A DNA stretch of 64,000 nucleotides from Heterodera schachtii (taxonomy: Eukaryota; Nematoda; Chromadorea; Rhabditida; Heteroderidae): positions 14,705 through 78,704 of the forward strand of contig SIJG01000121.1 of assembly GCA_023374025.1 (NCBI GenBank), in the 5' to 3' direction. The position numbers and the translations under genes were made by a program. The notes under the pieces are model-generated. The model made no database searches, was not told the origin of the DNA, and worked only from the letters and a program-made list of their open reading frames with translations. Below, piece by piece: positions 1 to 10,599 of the stretch. Within the stretch, counting starts at the first letter, position 1; every line of letters begins with the position of its first letter.

Positions 1-90
1 ATGAAGTGATCATTTTTGACTTTTCGGCAAAAATGGGATCAGTGTTGTAAACCTTAATTAGTTTGAATGTGATTGAATGATAAAAAAAAA

Positions 91-318
91 TTAAAAAATT
101 ACACGTGTGAGGCCCAGGTCCCTTATTTGCTTCTTCATGTTGCGGACAAGGTGAAAGAAGCAGTAGCGCACACTGCACGCCGGAAGAACTGTGCGGACCG
201 CACCGACCATCGCCAACTCGAAGTCCAGCGAAATTGTCTGAGGCGCGAAGTTTGGCCATCGTTCCAAAAGAAGCTGTATCCTCGTCAATTTCAGTGCGCT
301 TGTAAATACGATAGGCAT
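91..318 (-). pseudogene. MULE transposase fragment
   Basis: The minus-strand frame encodes about 75 residues resembling part of a Mutator-like (MULE) transposase: a stretch reading WPNFAPQTISLDFELAM, in which the D and E fit the ISxDFE motif of the DDE catalytic core, followed by RTVLPACSVRYCFFHLVRN, the usual CxFHx(3)N-type segment after it. A complete transposase is several hundred residues, so this is only a central slice, with no flanking parts visible. It lies downstream of a FLYWCH finger on the same strand, the normal N-terminal domain of nematode MULE-type proteins, so both probably come from one decayed element. The assignment rests on motif recognition only. Confidence 0.6.
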
Positions 319-591
319 TCGGAATCTCCAACTGCTCCAAATTCAGAGGTTCTGCTCGCGGTGCATTTCCATCGCGGCGCATTCTTAAGTCCATCGTTAC
401 TGAATTTGTGGAACACAGAGTGCACCTTCATGTTCCAACTTCTCATTGTTTCGTTTGTTTTAATTACTTGCTGTTGGTTCATCTTTGTAGTAATTAAAAA
501 ACCTGATTTGGTCAAAACATTAAAAAAGCATTAGTAATATGGTTTAAATGCAATAGTTTATTATTTATATATATTTTTTGCATATCCACTC

Positions 592-705
592 GTACGAAAA
601 CGGCGGTACGAAAACGGCGGTACGTAAAACGTCTCCGGTACGAAAACGGCGGTACGAAAACGGCGGTACGAAAATGACGGTACGAAAACGGCGGTACGAA
701 AACGT
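592..705. repeat. Minisatellite, about 14-bp unit
   Basis: Roughly eight tandem copies of a unit close to TACGAAAACGGCGG, with variants such as TACGAAAATGACGG and one interrupted copy (TACGTAAAACGTCTCCGG). It lies between the two MULE fragments. It creates open frames on both strands that are low-complexity artefacts. Confidence 0.9.
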
Positions 706-866
706 CCTGGCCCGTAAATTAAGTGCAAAAGTTAAATTCGGTGAACACTTTGACAAAAGACAAATGAGCCAATAATTTTGTTATCTCATCCTTTTTAGCC
801 GTTCCAAATCAATTCCGACCGCGCGCCACAAAAAGAGCAATTTAAAAGCAAAAAAATTTAGAAATG

Positions 867-1136
867 TTAATTTGTTAAAAAAATAGAAATCGAATTTTTT
901 TTTTGTGTGACCACATTTGCCGCGCTGTGGTTGCACGTGTGTTCTCCAACGGTCTTCAGCACGACGGCATTTAGCGTTGTGTGGATTCGTCCTCGGCATT
1001 TGAATTCATCGCGCTGATGTTCAGAGCGCCAAAATTTTACGACACGGTCAGCATTGAACATATGGAAGACATAGAGGCATCCTTCATGTTCGAATTTTTT
1101 GTTGTTTCGTTTCGTTATTATTTGATTGTTTTCCAT
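867..1136 (-). pseudogene. FLYWCH-type zinc finger, N-terminal part of a decayed MULE element
   Basis: The 89-residue minus-strand frame has the FLYWCH pattern: an aromatic/basic start (KFEHEGCLYVFH), then VKFWRSE, then CRGRIHTT, then a closing HTCNHS. These supply the spaced C, C, H, H ligands of the finger, although the W-R-C position here reads WRS, so one canonical cysteine position is changed. FLYWCH fingers bind DNA and are found at the start of MULE-derived proteins in nematodes. Between this frame and the transposase slice at 91-318 lies a minisatellite and no open frame, so the element is interrupted and not functional. Confidence 0.6.
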
Positions 1137-1445
1137 TTTTGGGCTATATTAAAAGATTTAAAACAAATGAAATGTATAGAAATGCAAAAAACAATTTTTC
1201 CATATGGGTGCACTATGTTTCCACACCGCACAGTTTCACTCCGGATTAGTTAACCCAGTATTTTTTCCCTCTGAAATTTTTTTTATTTAAAATTTTATTT
1301 TTTTCAAAAAATGCTTGGAATTTTTCATACGTATGAGTTTTAAGAAAAAAATTATTAATATTTGCGCCAATTTTTTCAAAATTCTACTTCCTTCCGATAT
1401 TTTTTTGGGCTTCGGATAAATCAAAAAAAAATTTTTTGAACCAAA

Positions 1446-1520
1446 TGTTTGAGACGCAACCGGCCCCTTAAGTACTAAGACACAACTGGCCAGACGCAAC
1501 TGGCCAGACGCAACTGACCC
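1446..1520. repeat. Short repeat with unit ACGCAACTGGCCAG
   Basis: Starts GAGACGCAACCGGCCCC, continues with a spacer CTTAAGTACTAAGACA, and then tandem copies of ACGCAACTGGCCAG. The same organisation (GAGACGGAGTTGGCCCC, spacer, repeated GACGGAGTTGGC) is found at 17091-17152, so this is a dispersed repeat. The functional nature is unknown. Confidence 0.6.
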
Positions 1521-1530
1521 GTTTCGTTTA

Positions 1531-1685
1531 TACTAGACCGTCACGGGACCGAGACCTGGTACTGAAAAAAAGCGGGACAACTGAGTACCAAGGTCCCGGT
1601 TTTGACTGGCGCCGGGCAATTCCCGGTTTTCCCAGCCAAAAGTCCCGGTTTTGCCCAAAATTCCCGGTCCCGTGACACTCTCTAT
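1531..1685. mobile_element. MITE-like element, about 150 bp, GTCACGGGACCG termini
   Basis: The left end reads CCGTCACGGGACCG and the right end CGGTCCCGTGACAC, an inverted pair. Inside are further inverted pieces (GACCTGGTACT against AGTACCAAGGTC) and repeated TCCCGGTTTT. No coding capacity. Compact size, terminal inversion and internal palindromes fit a miniature inverted-repeat transposon, but no target duplication is clear. Confidence 0.6.
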
Positions 1686-2330
1686 GCATACTTTTTTCAA
1701 GGCACAATTCAACAAAAAAAAAAATCATTTGCTCAGACATGTAACATTTTTCACCTTACCCTCACCCCCCCCCCCCCCCCCCCGCCCCTCCTCTCTATGC
1801 ACCCTTGGACTTGTGTGTTTTTAATATACGAAAATTTTCATGGAAAACGGATTTTTTGTATAGGTTATTCAACCAATTTTGGCAAAAGGTGTTTATTTTA
1901 AAAAAAGTGCCAAAAATGCGAACATTTTCCAACAACCAATGCTGCTTCTCGGCTCCATTAGTCCACAGTTTTGCCATTGATTGGACACTGTTCAATTCAA
2001 AAATTCGTCATCCTCACCAATTCATCGGTCTCTGTCAACCGCTTACGAATGCTCGAATTCTTCAACTCAAAGTGCCCGTTACCATCAACAGCATGGCCAA
2101 AGGAAAGCAAATGGCACTCAGAACAGATAAAAGAAAGAAAATTGCACGATTTTTTCAATAAATGCCCTTTGACACAAATTTTCGGATTTCAAATTTTTGT
2201 TCTAAAATATGTAGTTTAAATTACAATTTTATTGAAGCAAAGAAAATTGGTCAACCATTTCTCAACAATTCATTTACTTCTGCAGATCAATTCGAAGGCG
2301 AACATTGCGTTGATAATCCTAAAAACAGAA
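1686..2330. other. Non-coding stretch with poly-C tract
   Basis: A run of about 20 C interrupted by one G at 1763-1786 is followed by A+T-rich DNA. Open frames of 60 to 118 codons occur on both strands here, but none shows splice context or a recognisable domain. I see no supportable gene. Confidence 0.5.
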
Positions 2331-2339
2331 ATACAATAA

Positions 2340-3029
2340 AATTTATTTTTTGGATAAGCATCGCTAATCCTTCCCCGATTTCGTCCTCATCCTTAACCTA
2401 AAAACGGAGATGCGCTATTGCGACAAATCTCGCCAGTTCGCCTCCTCCTCCATTCAGCGCTTCATCTGCCTCTTTCAGCCACCGACAGAATTCCGCGTCC
2501 GGAATTTCCCGTGGTGGCACGCCAATCGGGTCGTCTCCAACGAACACATCTGTCAGTCGGTAAACGCCTGCTGCGGCAGCACGTTCCTTTTTCCCGACCA
2601 TTATCGTATGGTGCAGGGCCAGAATCCTCTTAAAAATAATTAATAGCTTTTGCTTTTAAATATTAATGCTTCACAGATTTTGTTTCATTTTTTAAGCTTC
2701 GTTTTAGGGTCGACAGCTTTGGATAACCTGTGCATTATATACTAGGAGATTTTTAAGCAAAAAGAGTGGCATTTTCTAGTTTTTTTTTTGTTTCACCGTA
2801 CCAATTTTATTTTTAAATTCTAAAGACCTGTGCGTCGATTCTTTTGCTTGCTAAATTTCCTCGTCGAGCCAAATTCGTCAGCTTTGAACAAGCTTGAATG
2901 CTCGTTTGGCATCTTTATCCGCGCTTTTTCTTCATCGGCTCGGACGCGCGCCACGCCCAGCCTGCGCGCCTCCTCATATTCTTCGTCGCCGTCGAACGAT
3001 TCCCTCGGTGGCACTTCGTAATTTTCCAT
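2340..3029 (-). pseudogene. Fic (Fido) domain protein, broken
   Basis: Two minus-strand coding blocks are visible. The first (3029-2828) starts MENYEVPPRESF and is acidic and charged; it ends at a plausible donor. The second (about 2634-2398) contains the Fic-family pattern: ILALHHTIM, then AAAGVYRLTDVFVG (the AGxYR segment), PPREIPDAEFCRWL, and ELARFVAIAHLRF, the helix that directly precedes the catalytic loop. Fic proteins transfer AMP or related groups to target proteins and need HPFx(D/E)GNGR. Here a stop codon follows AHLRF, the HPF is missing, and the next codons read KDEDEIGEGLAMLI, a degraded version of the DGNGR loop. The intron phases of the two blocks do not match. I conclude a truncated copy without an active site. 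Fic-domain families are known to be expanded in cyst nematodes. Confidence 0.6.
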
Positions 3030-3700
3030 TTAAACTGATTGGAAGAATTAAATCGAACAAAAAATTGACAAATTTGTTCTCTAAAAAACGAAATCGGGTC
3101 ACGGGGTGAAATAGAACCTCTGGCAGAAGAATGCCTCGATGATATTTTCGATTTTTTGCATATTTTGCCATTTTTTCGTCAAAATTTTCCGCTTTGAAAG
3201 TCCTTTAGAAAAAAATTTGATTATGCCTAAAATTATTTCCAAATCTGAATGGGTGCGCGAATGTGTCAACAGTGAGCTTCACTGCCGAAAACCTTGAGAA
3301 ATTGTTGATTCGAAATTTGCAAAAACAACCGATAAAATTTATTAGGAAAAAAATTTTTAAATTTAATTTACACCCTTAATTTTCAAGTTTTTTGTGCATA
3401 TTTGGTGCATATTTTGCGATTTTTGTGCATATTTCACGACTTTATTTGCATATTATGCGCATATTTTGGCAACTTTTCATGCATATTTTTTATGTCCTTT
3501 CGCTGGCTTTTCCAATTTTCAATGAAACCGAATGAAATTTCAGTGGATTTATAATCCTAACAAAAACAACCTCAAAATTAGAAGAAAATATATCTTTTTT
3601 GATACTAATTCATTGATTTTACATAGAAATAACCTTCAATAACGAAAACTGTTAAACTCCAATTGTTTAAAATGACTCCGGCCTTCTTTTTATGGATGTG
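3030..3700. other. Intergenic, A+T rich
   Basis: No gene seen. A short TGCATATTT-type motif recurs (GTGCATATTT, TTGCATATTATGCGCATATTTT) around 3390-3490, giving a weak local repeat. Confidence 0.5.
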
Positions 3701-3711
3701 CCAATAATAAG

Positions 3712-4859
3712 AACCCTCGAAAAGAAGGCAAATTTGAGTCCGAAAATCGTTGTTCCTGCCCCGAGGCGGAGCTGTACGCCGTTGAATGCAAAAAGGTGGG
3801 AAAAGCGCTCAGATTTTGTGCTGTTTGTGTGAACTTAACAAATGCGGACCGACTAATTCCATAATGATTTTGCTAAGTCAACTAAACCAAGAAAAGGGAT
3901 TGGAAATATTCGGATTTCGAATTATTTAATCCCAAAATTCGGTCGATCCGCTTTTGCCCATGTCCCATATTATTAATTGCCTCTCTCTCTCTTTCGTCTT
4001 TCCCACTTAATGCATTTTTCTTCCCTTTTAAGGTCGTGTGCAACAAAATGAATCGGCGCAACCTTTTAAAAGAGAAATGCTGGATGGCGATTGGCTTTAT
4101 TGTGCGTGGGTTTTATCCACAAATTTGCTGCTGCTGGTGACACCGCTTTATCCGTTCTTTGCCCGTTTAGTTTTTGGGCATGCTAAACTTTGGCCTTATT
4201 GGATTACAAATTTGGCTTTGGTATAAGAAAAGTGAGAAATATGATCCCACCGGTGCCAAAACATCAAATATTGCCAATGCTTTCTCTGAGCTCCACATAC
4301 TCATTCCGACCATCTTCGCGTGTATCTCTACTGCATTTATTCTTGTCATTTTTTGTTTCACTGGTGTGGTTTTTTCTTTTTTTTCTATAAAATACTCGAA
4401 TCACTTAATTAGCACTTCTTTCAAATAATTATGACAGAATTTTTCATTAATGGCTTTTCCGAACTTTTTTGCAACTGACTTATTGCTTTTAATTTTTTTT
4501 AAATTAATTTTTAAATCTACAGATTTTAACAGAGCGCACTGCAGCTGAAGTACAAATGTCGCCAGTGTGGCCACGAAGCGCACAAAACATACGAAATGAG
4601 GGGTAATGGAATGGTGGAAGATGCAAAAAAATGATCATTAAATGTTTTGTTTCCCATTTAAGAAGAGTTCAGCAGGGGCTTTGGCGACACTTTCAGCGAA
4701 TGGGGACGCTACACAAATTTGTGCGAGCCGGAAGTGACGCTCAAGAAGACCGATTACAACGACATTGAGGAAGAATTCCGCGCCATGTGCCAGTGCTACG
4801 TACATGTGTTCCATGACAGCCGAGTGTGGACCAACAAATTGAGCAAGCGCATCAGTTGA
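3712..4859 (+). CDS. Unrecognised membrane protein with two predicted helices and CxxC motifs
   Basis: Five plus-strand exons join with all phases matching: 3712-3795, 4033-4104, 4171-4365, 4533-4602 and 4663-4859 (stop TGA). The 5' end is uncertain; an upstream first exon is probably missing from this model. The deduced protein has a Cys-containing N-terminal part (ENRCSCPEAELYAVECKK), a first hydrophobic helix after KEKCW (about 25 residues, ending IWLWYKK), a loop, a second helix starting LHILIPTIF, and a soluble C-terminal part with CRQCGHEAH and FSRGFGDTFSEWGRY. Introns are short (66-237 nt). I do not recognise the family. A metal-binding role for CxxCxH is conceivable but not shown. Other frames in 4038-4226 also look hydrophobic, so the exon choice should be tested with transcripts. 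Confidence 0.55.
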
Positions 4860-5250
4860 AGAGACATGGGGGAAATTGCCAACGAACGAACGATGGACAA
4901 ATGGAACAACAACATTTGTTAAATGACCAAAAAGAGAATGTGTATTTATTATGTCAATTGTTCATCATCGTGTAAAATAATGTCTGTAATAAATGCGTAG
5001 GAACTTACACTAGTTTTATTGTGCACAGAAATTCTAAAAATTCGAATGAAACCTAATTGGCCCTGGTTTAACTGTTTGAAAAGGTTAGAAGTGTCTCATT
5101 TTTTACATTAAAAAAGTGCATTTCGCCACGAAAAGGGTGCGGCACTTAAAACTGTCATTTTTATTGGACAAAAGAATGTAATTTTGCCAATTTGCTTCTG
5201 AGAAGTGCAAATTCACGCACAAAGCATTTGCGGTAATCCTTGCTAAAATT
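4860..5250. other. Intergenic stretch between convergent genes
   Basis: Contains the 3' flank of the plus-strand gene (AATAAA-type signals near 4988) and the 3' flank of the minus-strand receptor. No coding signal seen. Confidence 0.5.
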
Positions 5251-5255
5251 TGTAA

Positions 5256-6562
5256 TTATTCATTAAAATTTAAAAATTGAAACTTTTGGCACCTGCAAAT
5301 GAAAAGCACCGGCGCATTCAGCGCAACGCCGAGATTCAACAGAATGCCAAAATACAGCTCCACAAACCACACTTTGACTTGGTCCAAATGCAAGGGCGGC
5401 AAAACGAACAGTCGGACGACGGCACTGATCAGATAACAGCCGATGCTAATCGAAATGATCACCACCAGCGACTTGAACAGACGCGCGTTGGTGTTGGTCT
5501 TTGATTTGATGGCATTGGTGGGCAATTGGCTACCAACTGAAAATTAAAAATGCCAAAATATTTGAAATTGCCAAATTTAAAGCAAAATTTGAATTTATTT
5601 GAACTTTGAAAAACTCGCCTCTCTTCCATTTGACCACCACCCAAATGAACACATAAAAAACAATTGCGATAAAATTGGCCATCAGCATGAAAGAGAAGAA
5701 GAAGGGCTTGAACTCGAACAGGAAAATGTCGCTAATTGTGCCCGTCTGGGGCCATTTGGGGTGGCAAAAGGCAATTTGGGCAGTATTTGAGGCCCATCAA
5801 AATGCTGAAAAACAGCGAAATAAGCACAAAAGTGCCGAGGTAAACAGTGCGATTCACTTTTGCATGCCTTAATTTCAAAATTGCATTTTATATTTAATGC
5901 CAATTGTTAATTAATGCTAATTCAATCAATTAGGGTTTAAATGCGGCAGCATTTTTCAAATGCCAATTGGATGAGTCTGTCCATCCCGGTCAGTGCGATT
6001 AATACCAAACTCGCACTGCAGCCGACCAACGGAATGACGAGGAATTTGAACGCAGTGAAATAGGGGACGAAATTGCGGCCGGAGAGAGAAACGCAAAGGA
6101 AAAACAAATGGCCAAATTGGTGGACAGTCTCAAAAAGGGCAGTCAGTGCCAACAGAAAGCTCGAAGTGCCACGAAGAGAGCTGCGAAAGGGAAAGCCAAG
6201 CTCAAAAACAGAAAAGCGAAGATGGAAACATTGGAAGAGATAATTAAATCAAATTAGGCTTAATTGGGAGACAAAAAGCGAGGAAAGGAATCGGAGACAT
6301 TATGCCAAAGCCCGAAAAGGGTTGAATAAGCTTTTGCCTGTATTTGAAGGTGGTCAAAAGGATGCCAATGTTCATGAAAATGCCGGGGACGACGATCGCA
6401 TTGAGCAGCGATGCCGTGAAGATGAACATTGGGGAATGGCCAGAGTCTTTGTATTGGACCCACAGCTGAAAAAGCATTGGCTAACTTAATTAAGAACCAA
6501 TTAAACTTTACCTGATAATAGGAATAATTTTCATTGAGTTCTTCAATTTGTTGCCCATTCAT
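5256..6562 (-). CDS. Seven-transmembrane chemoreceptor, srsx-like, possibly damaged
   Basis: Minus-strand exons: 6562-6512 (starts MNGQQIEELNENYSYYQ), 6465-6338 (first helix, IVVPGIFMNIGILLTTF), from 6180 (second and third helices, ending with the DRY-like GMDRLI), about 5879-5619 (fourth and fifth helices), and 5536-5256 (sixth and seventh helices, with NAPVLFICR). The order and motifs fit nematode rhodopsin-like chemoreceptors of the srsx type, located in the plasma membrane of sensory neurons. Two introns use GC donors with exact phase fit: 6337-6181 and 5618-5537. Two problems remain. No acceptable donor is seen after GMDRLI around 5960, and one extra base near 5793-5799 shifts the frame between the fourth and fifth helices. 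It is therefore either a recent pseudogene or contains assembly errors. Confidence 0.65.
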
Positions 6563-7388
6563 TTGCGATTTTTGGGAATTAAGAAAGCGATAAAAAAATT
6601 AAATGATTTTCTTTTACGCCAAATAATTGCTGCAATTTCCGTGAGCTTAAATTGAATTTTAAATTAATACAATTAGCATTAACGAGATAAAGCGTGAAAG
6701 TAATCTTCAGCAGGTGTTTTATATTTTTAATTACTTTTTTTGTGCCGTTTCCGCTAGTTAAAGTCAATGGCATGGTAATGGGCGATTAAATTTAATGATG
6801 GGTTTGATATCCTTTTGATTTAATTCAGCATTTTCACGGCATAAGTTTGAGTAATTGCAATAATTATTTTGTACAAAATTAATTTTTTCTTGAAAAAGCT
6901 TATAATAGAAATGGTACAAACAGATTCATTTAAAAAATAATAATAATATTTTTGATATGAATTATGCATGTGCAATGAATGGACAAAAATTAAAAATGTT
7001 TTTTAATTATTTAAAAAATTAAATCAAAAACCTTTCAAAATAGAAATTAAAGAAATTTATTTAATTTGACTAAAAATTTAGGAATTATTCTCTATTAGAA
7101 AGACCACCTCAGCTGAATTGAACTTTTTTAACCCTAAAAATGGTAAAAATTTCCAATGGAATTATTTTAATTTAGAGAATTTCGTAAATTTTATATCTCT
7201 TAATTTTTTACATTTTTAAACTATTTTCAAATTTGGCGATTTTCAATTTCTTTCATTGCGTCAGCGATTGTTTTTGCCACATTCTTTTGGCGAAATGCCG
7301 CGCTTACAGCTTTGAATTTGGCCAAATCAAAGTGCGCGCCGAGTCATTGCTAATTGTTTTTAAAAATCATTTTTATTTTAAATTTTCG
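6563..7388. other. Intergenic, A+T rich
   Basis: Very A+T-rich DNA between two minus-strand genes. Around 7240-7370 the minus strand has a short open stretch (DLAKFKAVSAAFRQ in one frame, NDSARTLIWPNSK in another behind a plausible acceptor) that might be a last exon of the glycosyltransferase upstream; the evidence is too weak to call. Confidence 0.4.
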
Positions 7389-9928
7389 TCACTTTTTCCG
7401 CTGCTGCCGTCCCAATGCCTCTGATAATGCGTTGATCAGATCATTTTGCACTGTTTGCTGGTCATTTTCCCTGTCAACTGCCAGCCCAATGTGCCGAAAT
7501 GCCATCATTTCCGCGTTGTAAAATTGGTCCCCGACGAACGGCACACAAACAATTGGCACTCCGTAGAAAACGCTCTCCAAAAAACTGTTCATCCCACAAT
7601 GGGACACAAATGCCTTTGTTTTGGGATGAGCTTAACTTTGATTGATGCTATCATTTGTGCTGATCACTCATTTTGGGTGTTCGAAAGCGGAGTTTTGATC
7701 TTTTTACTGATCCCGGATTCTGTTCTCGCCAATTTTAACTCGCTTATAAAATTCAATCCTATTTTGGCAACTCATAAATTGTGGGCCGATTGATCGGCAG
7801 AGTTAGCTGATCAATCAATCGTTATCAAAAAGTGAGTGAGTGCCCTTTTCTTACCCAAAAGCTCCTTTTGGTTGATCCAACTCTGTGTGATCACATTGTC
7901 CCATTTGAATTGGAATTGGCTTTCAATTCCCTGGGTCAACTTCCAAATAAACAAAATGTTTGGGAATTTGTCCATTGTGCCGGCCAATGATTCGACGAAT
8001 TGCGCATTGCTGGGCCCGATAAAAGCATCGTTTGTGCCAAAACTGACCAAAACAACGCCCTATTTTGTGCCCAAATTCCGACTGATCAGTGAATTTGTCT
8101 GTCGGATTGGGTTTGGATTAGAATTTATCTCACTGCTGAAAGAAAGAAGCCGAAAGGCGATTAAAAGCCATAAGCAAATGTAATCGAAGAAATTTTCAAA
8201 GACACTAATTAGTCTCGAGACGGAAAGTGTCCAAAAATTGAAGAATTATTGAGTCAAGAACAGAATGACTCTCATTAAGCATGGATCTTATGACTTTTAA
8301 TCCATTATTTTTTATTTAAATTATTTTTTTAATTTTACATTTTCCATTGCTTTTTCGTCAATTTCCGAAGGATGGCCAAAATTTAAGCCGCCAATTCTCT
8401 TCAAAATTTTGGACTGAGCAAAATCAATTTCGGGCAGCGAATTGATGAAGAAAAAGCGGCTCTTGGCGAACAGTGCGTCCCAACCCGGGAAATTCAAATG
8501 GAATTTTTCTTCGGCCAATTTTTGGTACTCAGTGTCCTTAATTGATTAATATTTATTATTATTACCAATTTTAATATTATTATTGTTTTCCACCATATTT
8601 ATGTGTTCTTTGATTTTGGCCAATGTTTGCTCCACGCAATTCCTCCAAACTTCGTCCCTTCTCCACTTCAATTCCTCGGCCATAGCAGCTTCATACGTTC
8701 CGCATCAAAAATATTTAATGTTGAAATTCCGATAAATTCTAAAATATTCAAAAGTGAGACGAAAAATAAAAATGTCGCATTAAAATTTCTCTTTTGGTTT
8801 GCATAATTTTTTGTGATTTCCCCGGGGTTTTCGGGGCCCCTGATCACGAATCTCTCTCTCTAACTATTTCTCCTCTTCCCCCCCCCCCCTCATTTCTCTC
8901 TCTCTCTCTCTTTCGCTCTCTCTCTCTCTCTAACTATTTCTCCTCCCCCCCCCCCTCTCATTCCTCTCTCTCCAACTCTTTCTCCCCCCCCCCCCCACCC
9001 CTCTCTCTCTCTCTCTCTCTCTCTCCATCTTTCTCTTCTCCCTCTCCCCATCTCTCTCTCTCTCCCTCCCCTCTCTCACTCCTCTCTCTCTCTCTCCATC
9101 TTTCTCTTTTTTCTCTCTCTCCGCTCTCTCTCTCTCTCACTCTCTCCTCTATATTTCATTCGTTTTAGCTTTTTGGCACTTTTTACCCGTCGGCATTCCC
9201 GCCGACTGTTTCATTTTGCAGTATGCCTCTGCCATTCCCACGTCGAACTTTTCGGCACGTAATCCTTCCATCAGTTCAAAGTCCTCGGCAATTTCTGATT
9301 TAATTCAAAAATTACATTTAAATTATGTACTTTTTGTCAGATTAAAATTTATTAATTCGAAAAGCATTAAAAGCAATTGAAAAACATTTGCTCGTTACGG
9401 AATTCGAGTAAAAATAAATTATACGGGACAAAACTAATTATTTTTAAACTTTGAGAGATTAAGATTTGAAAGAATCTAATGCTCATTTAAATTTTATCAT
9501 TTTTTTGCATTAATTTACCATGATAAATTTTGTCATTCATTTTGCTTAAGTCTCCCTCAAAGAGAAGCTCATGCAACGGTTTCGTCTTTTTCGGCACAAA
9601 ATACCGCACATTCAGCAGTTGGGCTTCATCATTTTTATTCTTTAATTTGTAAGTTTCATATGTTATTGGGATCAACATATGCTAAAAAGTGCATTTTAAT
9701 TTTATTTAATTGGGAAATTTTTGGCGAAAATTTATCATAAAAATACATTAAATTCAAATTAATTTGGTGGCCTTCTTCTGCCAAATATTTGGCCAAGTTT
9801 AAACCGAATCCAAAATGACTTCGAAAGAACATGTAATTTTGTTGGACGACTAATATTTTCAAAGTGTTTGCCATTTGCTCAACAAATGAACTCATTAGTA
9901 AAAATGTTAGCATCATTAAAGCAGCCAT
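7389..9928 (-). CDS. UDP-glycosyltransferase (UGT), short C-terminus
   Basis: Minus-strand gene. Exon 1 from 9928 encodes a signal peptide (MAALMMLTFLLMSSF) and the N-terminal Rossmann strand KILVVQQNY with LAKYLAEEGH. Further exons: 9681-9519, 9294-9187 (with EKFDVGMAEAY), 8688-8594, 8536-8339 (RFFFINSLPEIDF, RIGGLNF), 8059-7855 (GVVLVSFGT, then WINQKELL) and 7630-7389 (GMNSFLESVFYGVPIVCVPF, GDQFYNAEMM). Phases match from the second exon on; the exon 1 donor is unresolved. UGTs of this type sit in the ER and conjugate lipophilic compounds with UDP-sugars. Oddities: the signature usually THGGxNS reads SHCGMNS; the sequence stops at RQQRKK, before the usual membrane anchor and lysine tail; and about 60 residues usual before exon 4 are missing, where the intron is expanded by CT repeats. 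A reduced-function or decaying copy is possible. Confidence 0.75.
8866..9156. repeat. CT-rich microsatellite tract within UGT intron
   Basis: About 290 bp consisting almost only of (CT)n runs, short TTTCT interruptions and three C homopolymers of 9 to 11 nt, with a duplicated phrase CTAACTATTTCTCCTC. It lies inside the 498-nt UGT intron 9186-8689 and is a purine-rich tract on the transcribed RNA (GA repeats). Confidence 0.95.
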
Positions 9929-10560
9929 TTGGGATTAATTATTTTTAATGTTGCCAAAGAAATATTCAATAGAATAATTAATTAATTTATCAAGCCCTTT
10001 AAATATGGAAAATCATTCAAAATTTATTTTAATTTTACCAACAATTTCCTTTCCGAGCATTTGCCAATTTAATGAAAAACCAAATTCCGCCTCATTTCCA
10101 CTTTGGTGTTCCACGATTTTCCACCATTAATCGGCTGAAAGTCCCCATTTGCCACACTTTTGCTGCATTTACGACAATTCCCCCCCCCGGAAATTAAAAA
10201 ACAATTTGGCATTGATTAAAATTAAAAAAAAACAATCATTTCCGAATTAAAAGGAAATAAATATTCAATAAAAATCATGAGAAAACGAGAATATAGGCGG
10301 TTTAAGAGAATTAATTGTTTGCTTCGAAAGATTTCACTCCCCGCATAATTTTTTTACATCAATTTCACCCGAAATGTAATTTTTTATATGTCTTTTTTTA
10401 AAATTTAATTTTGGCAATTTTTGGGCAAAATTTTTTAGTTACCGAAACATTTTAGGGATATATTTTTTGAATATTATTTTTAATACAGTTCTTAAGGATT
10501 TATTTTCTATTTTTATTGGATTTTTATCTGTTTTTCGTACGTTTCAACCAAGGGCACTCA
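9929..10560. other. Intergenic, A+T rich
   Basis: 5' flank of the UGT gene and left boundary zone of the first F-box module. No coding signal; one C9 homopolymer near 10183. Confidence 0.5.
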
Positions 10561-10599
10561 TAAATTTTTTTTTGATAATTATGAAAAATTATAAAAACG

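Noticed and set aside
590..710. Tandem repeats considered as a CRISPR array
   Set aside because: Direct contiguous minisatellite without spacers in a eukaryotic genome.
578..775. ORF with repeated RYENGGTK pattern
   Set aside because: It is a translation of the 14-bp minisatellite; open on both strands and without start context.
4401..4583. Minus ORF in the two-helix gene
   Set aside because: Antisense to an intron and exon of the plus-strand model with matching phases.
8794..9168. Serine/leucine/proline-rich ORF of 124 codons
   Set aside because: It is entirely produced by the CT microsatellite within the UGT intron.
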